DNA of 64,000 bases from Bacteroidaceae bacterium. Lineage in GTDB: Bacteria; Bacteroidota; Bacteroidia; Bacteroidales; Bacteroidaceae. Every line of letters begins with the position of its first letter. Positions within the stretch are counted from its first letter, which is position 1. Shown here piece by piece: positions 63,906 through 64,000 of this stretch. The notes beneath the pieces were generated by a model that saw nothing but the letters and a program-made list of their open reading frames with translations, had not been told where the DNA came from and searched no databases. Location: assembly GCA_024398635.1 (NCBI GenBank), contig JAKSIV010000007.1, positions 28,845 to 92,844 of the forward strand. Reading direction: 5' to 3'. A program made the translations under genes and the position numbers.

Positions 63906-63963
63906 CTCGTCCCCTTTGAGCCCCAATAAGTTAGGAAAATTAACAAAAAAAGTGCCCATAATG

Positions 63964-63995
63964 TTTGGTGGGTATATGCAGAAGCACTACCTTTG
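63964..63995 (+). promoter_or_regulatory. Consensus promoter at the right edge
   Basis: TTTG at 63964-63967 and TACCTTTG at 63988-63995, spacing 20 nt, both exact. The gene it serves lies beyond the window. The strength of the match suggests a highly expressed gene, operon or stable RNA. Confidence 0.65.
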
Positions 63996-64000
63996 CATCC

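Overview
The window is chromosomal DNA from a member of the Bacteroidales, most likely a Bacteroidaceae/Prevotellaceae-type gut bacterium. The evidence is the gene content (GldE, RprX/RprY-like two-component pair, EF-G2 paralog, DUF4252, DUF4827, DUF4924 and DUF5723 proteins, a surface-LRR N-terminus), lipoprotein signals, scarcity of Shine-Dalgarno sequences, and repeated matches to the Bacteroidetes promoter (-33 TTTG, -7 TAnnTTTG). I found no rRNA, tRNA, CRISPR array, intact insertion sequence or prophage. Nearly everything looks like core genome; the only decayed accessory DNA is a toxin-antitoxin remnant near the left end.

Layout. 1-0.9 kb: 5' end of a secreted LRR-like protein (minus) and an antitoxin-like gene with a truncated VapC-like toxin. 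0.9-6.3 kb (minus): esterase lipoprotein, dipeptidyl peptidase IV, RelA-type ppGpp synthetase with a degenerate hydrolase domain. 6.5-9.0 kb (plus): sigma-54 activator, lptE, a repeat-type protein, secG. 9.1-13.4 kb (minus): inositol-phosphate phosphatase, ROK sugar kinase, GT4 glycosyltransferase, LicD protein. 13.5-15.9 kb (plus): tkt-rpiB. 16.0-20.0 kb (minus): GH43 lipoprotein and a coupled membrane protein/HTH/DUF805 trio. 20.1-30.6 kb (minus): an arabinose-galactose catabolic operon (galM-galK-galM-symporter-araD-araA-araB-galM). 30.7-34.4 kb (minus): grpE-dnaJ-folC and cdd. 34.5-38.9 kb: glucosaminidase/LysM lipoprotein (plus), an ECF sigma/anti-sigma-like/DUF4252 operon (minus), and HU/COX24-type small protein/rng (minus). 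39.1-63.8 kb is an almost unbroken plus-strand run: ssb, gldE, a 999-residue lipoprotein with a DUF5723 barrel protein, LysE exporter, DUF4924, prfC, tsaC, a ClC channel, fmt, ECF sigma plus a 47-residue protein, rpe, comEC, a DHH phosphoesterase, DUF4827, glmM, hemW, fusA2 and the rprX-rprY pair. A promoter with no gene yet visible closes the window.

How the genes fit together. The 16-31 kb segment reads as use of arabinose/galactose-containing plant polysaccharide: a GH43 exo-type hydrolase outside, three aldose 1-epimerases with three different predicted locations, a sodium-sugar symporter, AraBAD and GalK inside. tkt, rpiB and rpe supply the pentose-phosphate end of the same carbon flow. 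RelA, EF-G2, PrfC, Fmt, HemW, TsaC, RNase G and the COX24-type protein form a translation/RNA/stress theme. 

The most novel signals are not proteins: a pair of about 110-bp hairpin elements (6299-6418 and 59050-59144) with a shared loop, both lying just upstream of plus-strand promoters; a second pair of 31-33-bp GGGGTC/GACCCC palindromes at 3' ends of genes; AATTGAAA-type repeats forming long inverted repeats between genes; a 12-bp inverted repeat heading the ara/gal operon; and promoters placed so close to ATG codons that the messages should be leaderless. Start codons were moved from the longest open frame wherever promoter position, signal peptide or gene overlap indicated an internal ATG.
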